From: Desulfovibrio sp.
Lineage (GTDB): Bacteria; Desulfobacterota; Desulfovibrionia; Desulfovibrionales; Desulfovibrionaceae
DNA length: 6,361 nt
Direction of reading: 5' to 3'
NCBI GenBank assembly: GCA_003525525.1
Contig: DQED01000012.1
Location: 259-6,619, forward strand
The position numbers and the translations under genes were made by a program. The notes below the pieces were generated by a model. The model made no database searches, was not told where the DNA came from, and worked only from the letters and a program-made list of their open reading frames with translations. Of the stretch, positions 6,138 to 6,361 are shown piece by piece. Numbering within the stretch: the first letter of the stretch is position 1; each line of letters opens with the position of its first letter.

Positions 6138-6165
6138 GGGGACGTCCCATGGGCGTCCCTTTTTT
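6138..6165 (+). terminator. Rho-independent terminator after the small sigma-54 gene
   Basis: GGGACG (6139-6144) pairs with CGTCCC (6154-6159), extendable by G6138-T6160, around a 9-nt loop TCCCATGGG, followed by six T residues (6160-6165). The T run overlaps the stop codon of the convergent methyltransferase gene (6164-6166), so the two transcripts end back to back. The minus-strand reading lacks a T tract, so it is mainly a plus-strand terminator. Confidence 0.85.
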
Positions 6166-6361
6166 ATGGCCCGGCCGGGGGCACGGCCTTGGCGTTGCAG
6201 GCGAGAAACGGGCAGAAGCGCAAGGCTGCCTCGGTCAGGCGCGTCGCCTCGCCCGTGCCTTCGTAGAGCGCAAGCGGCGGGTCCAGGCGCAGGCCCGGCC
6301 GGCTGCCGCGACGGGCGAGGAGGAGGATCTGCCGGGCCGGGGCTTCGCGGCGCGCGGCCAC
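6164..6361 (-). CDS. TrmN6/YfiC-like tRNA1(Val) adenine-37 N6-methyltransferase, C-terminal part (5' truncated)
   Basis: The minus-strand frame is open from the window edge to a TAA at 6164-6166, covering 65 residues. It includes RQILLLARRGSRPGLRLDPP, followed by LALYEGTGEATRLTEAALRF and CPFLACNA. The pattern GxRPGLxxxPPLxxYxxxGxxT is the characteristic end of the TrmN6/YfiC (COG4123) class of SAM-dependent tRNA methyltransferases, which modify A37 of tRNA1(Val). The SAM-binding domain and the NPPY catalytic motif would lie upstream, outside the window, so the assignment rests on the C terminus alone. The GTG at the very edge (6359-6361) should not be taken as the start, because the homologous region is internal to a protein of roughly 240-250 residues. 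Confidence 0.65.
   Translation of the reverse strand: MAARREAPARQILLLARRGSRPGLRLDPPLALYEGTGEATRLTEAALRFCPFLACNAKAVPPAGP

Overview
The window is very GC-rich, with strong G/C preference at third codon positions. The protein style (a Desulfovibrio-type methyl-accepting chemotaxis protein, an AMMECR1-family protein, a PsiE-family membrane protein) and a REP-like palindrome of a type I associate with Desulfovibrio/Solidesulfovibrio intergenic regions suggest a sulfate-reducing Desulfobacterota. This assignment is inference, because there is no rRNA or other marker gene here.

Layout. (1) 1-60 is the tail of an unidentified plus-strand gene. It is followed by a strong hairpin terminator (87-124), which also separates it from the convergent chemoreceptor gene. 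(2) 145-1923, minus: a transmembrane methyl-accepting chemotaxis protein. (3) 2044-3502, plus: a likely two-gene operon of an alpha/beta hydrolase and an AMMECR1-domain protein (AmmeMemoRadiSam system A), 28 bp apart. (4) 3503-3585: a short convergent gap filled by a palindromic REP-like element. (5) 4906-3586, minus: a likely two-gene operon of a second alpha/beta hydrolase and a GNAT acetyltransferase, again 28 bp apart. (6) 4907-5193: a divergent regulatory region with a perfect 10-bp-arm inverted repeat and a GC-rich leader hairpin. (7) 5194-5637, plus: a PsiE-family membrane protein with its own terminator. (8) 5767-6165: a compact single-gene unit made of a near-consensus sigma-54 (-24/-12) promoter, a 79-residue membrane-anchored or secreted small protein, and an intrinsic terminator. 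(9) 6164-6361, minus: the C-terminal part of a TrmN6/YfiC-like tRNA methyltransferase that continues beyond the window.

Most of the region looks like ordinary chromosomal housekeeping and accessory genes. I see no mobile element, CRISPR array, tRNA or rRNA, and no convincing multi-gene novel system. The best lead is the sigma-54-controlled small protein. Secondary leads are the 23-bp inverted repeat upstream of the second hydrolase, and the pairing of an AMMECR1 protein with a hydrolase whose usual catalytic aspartate is missing.
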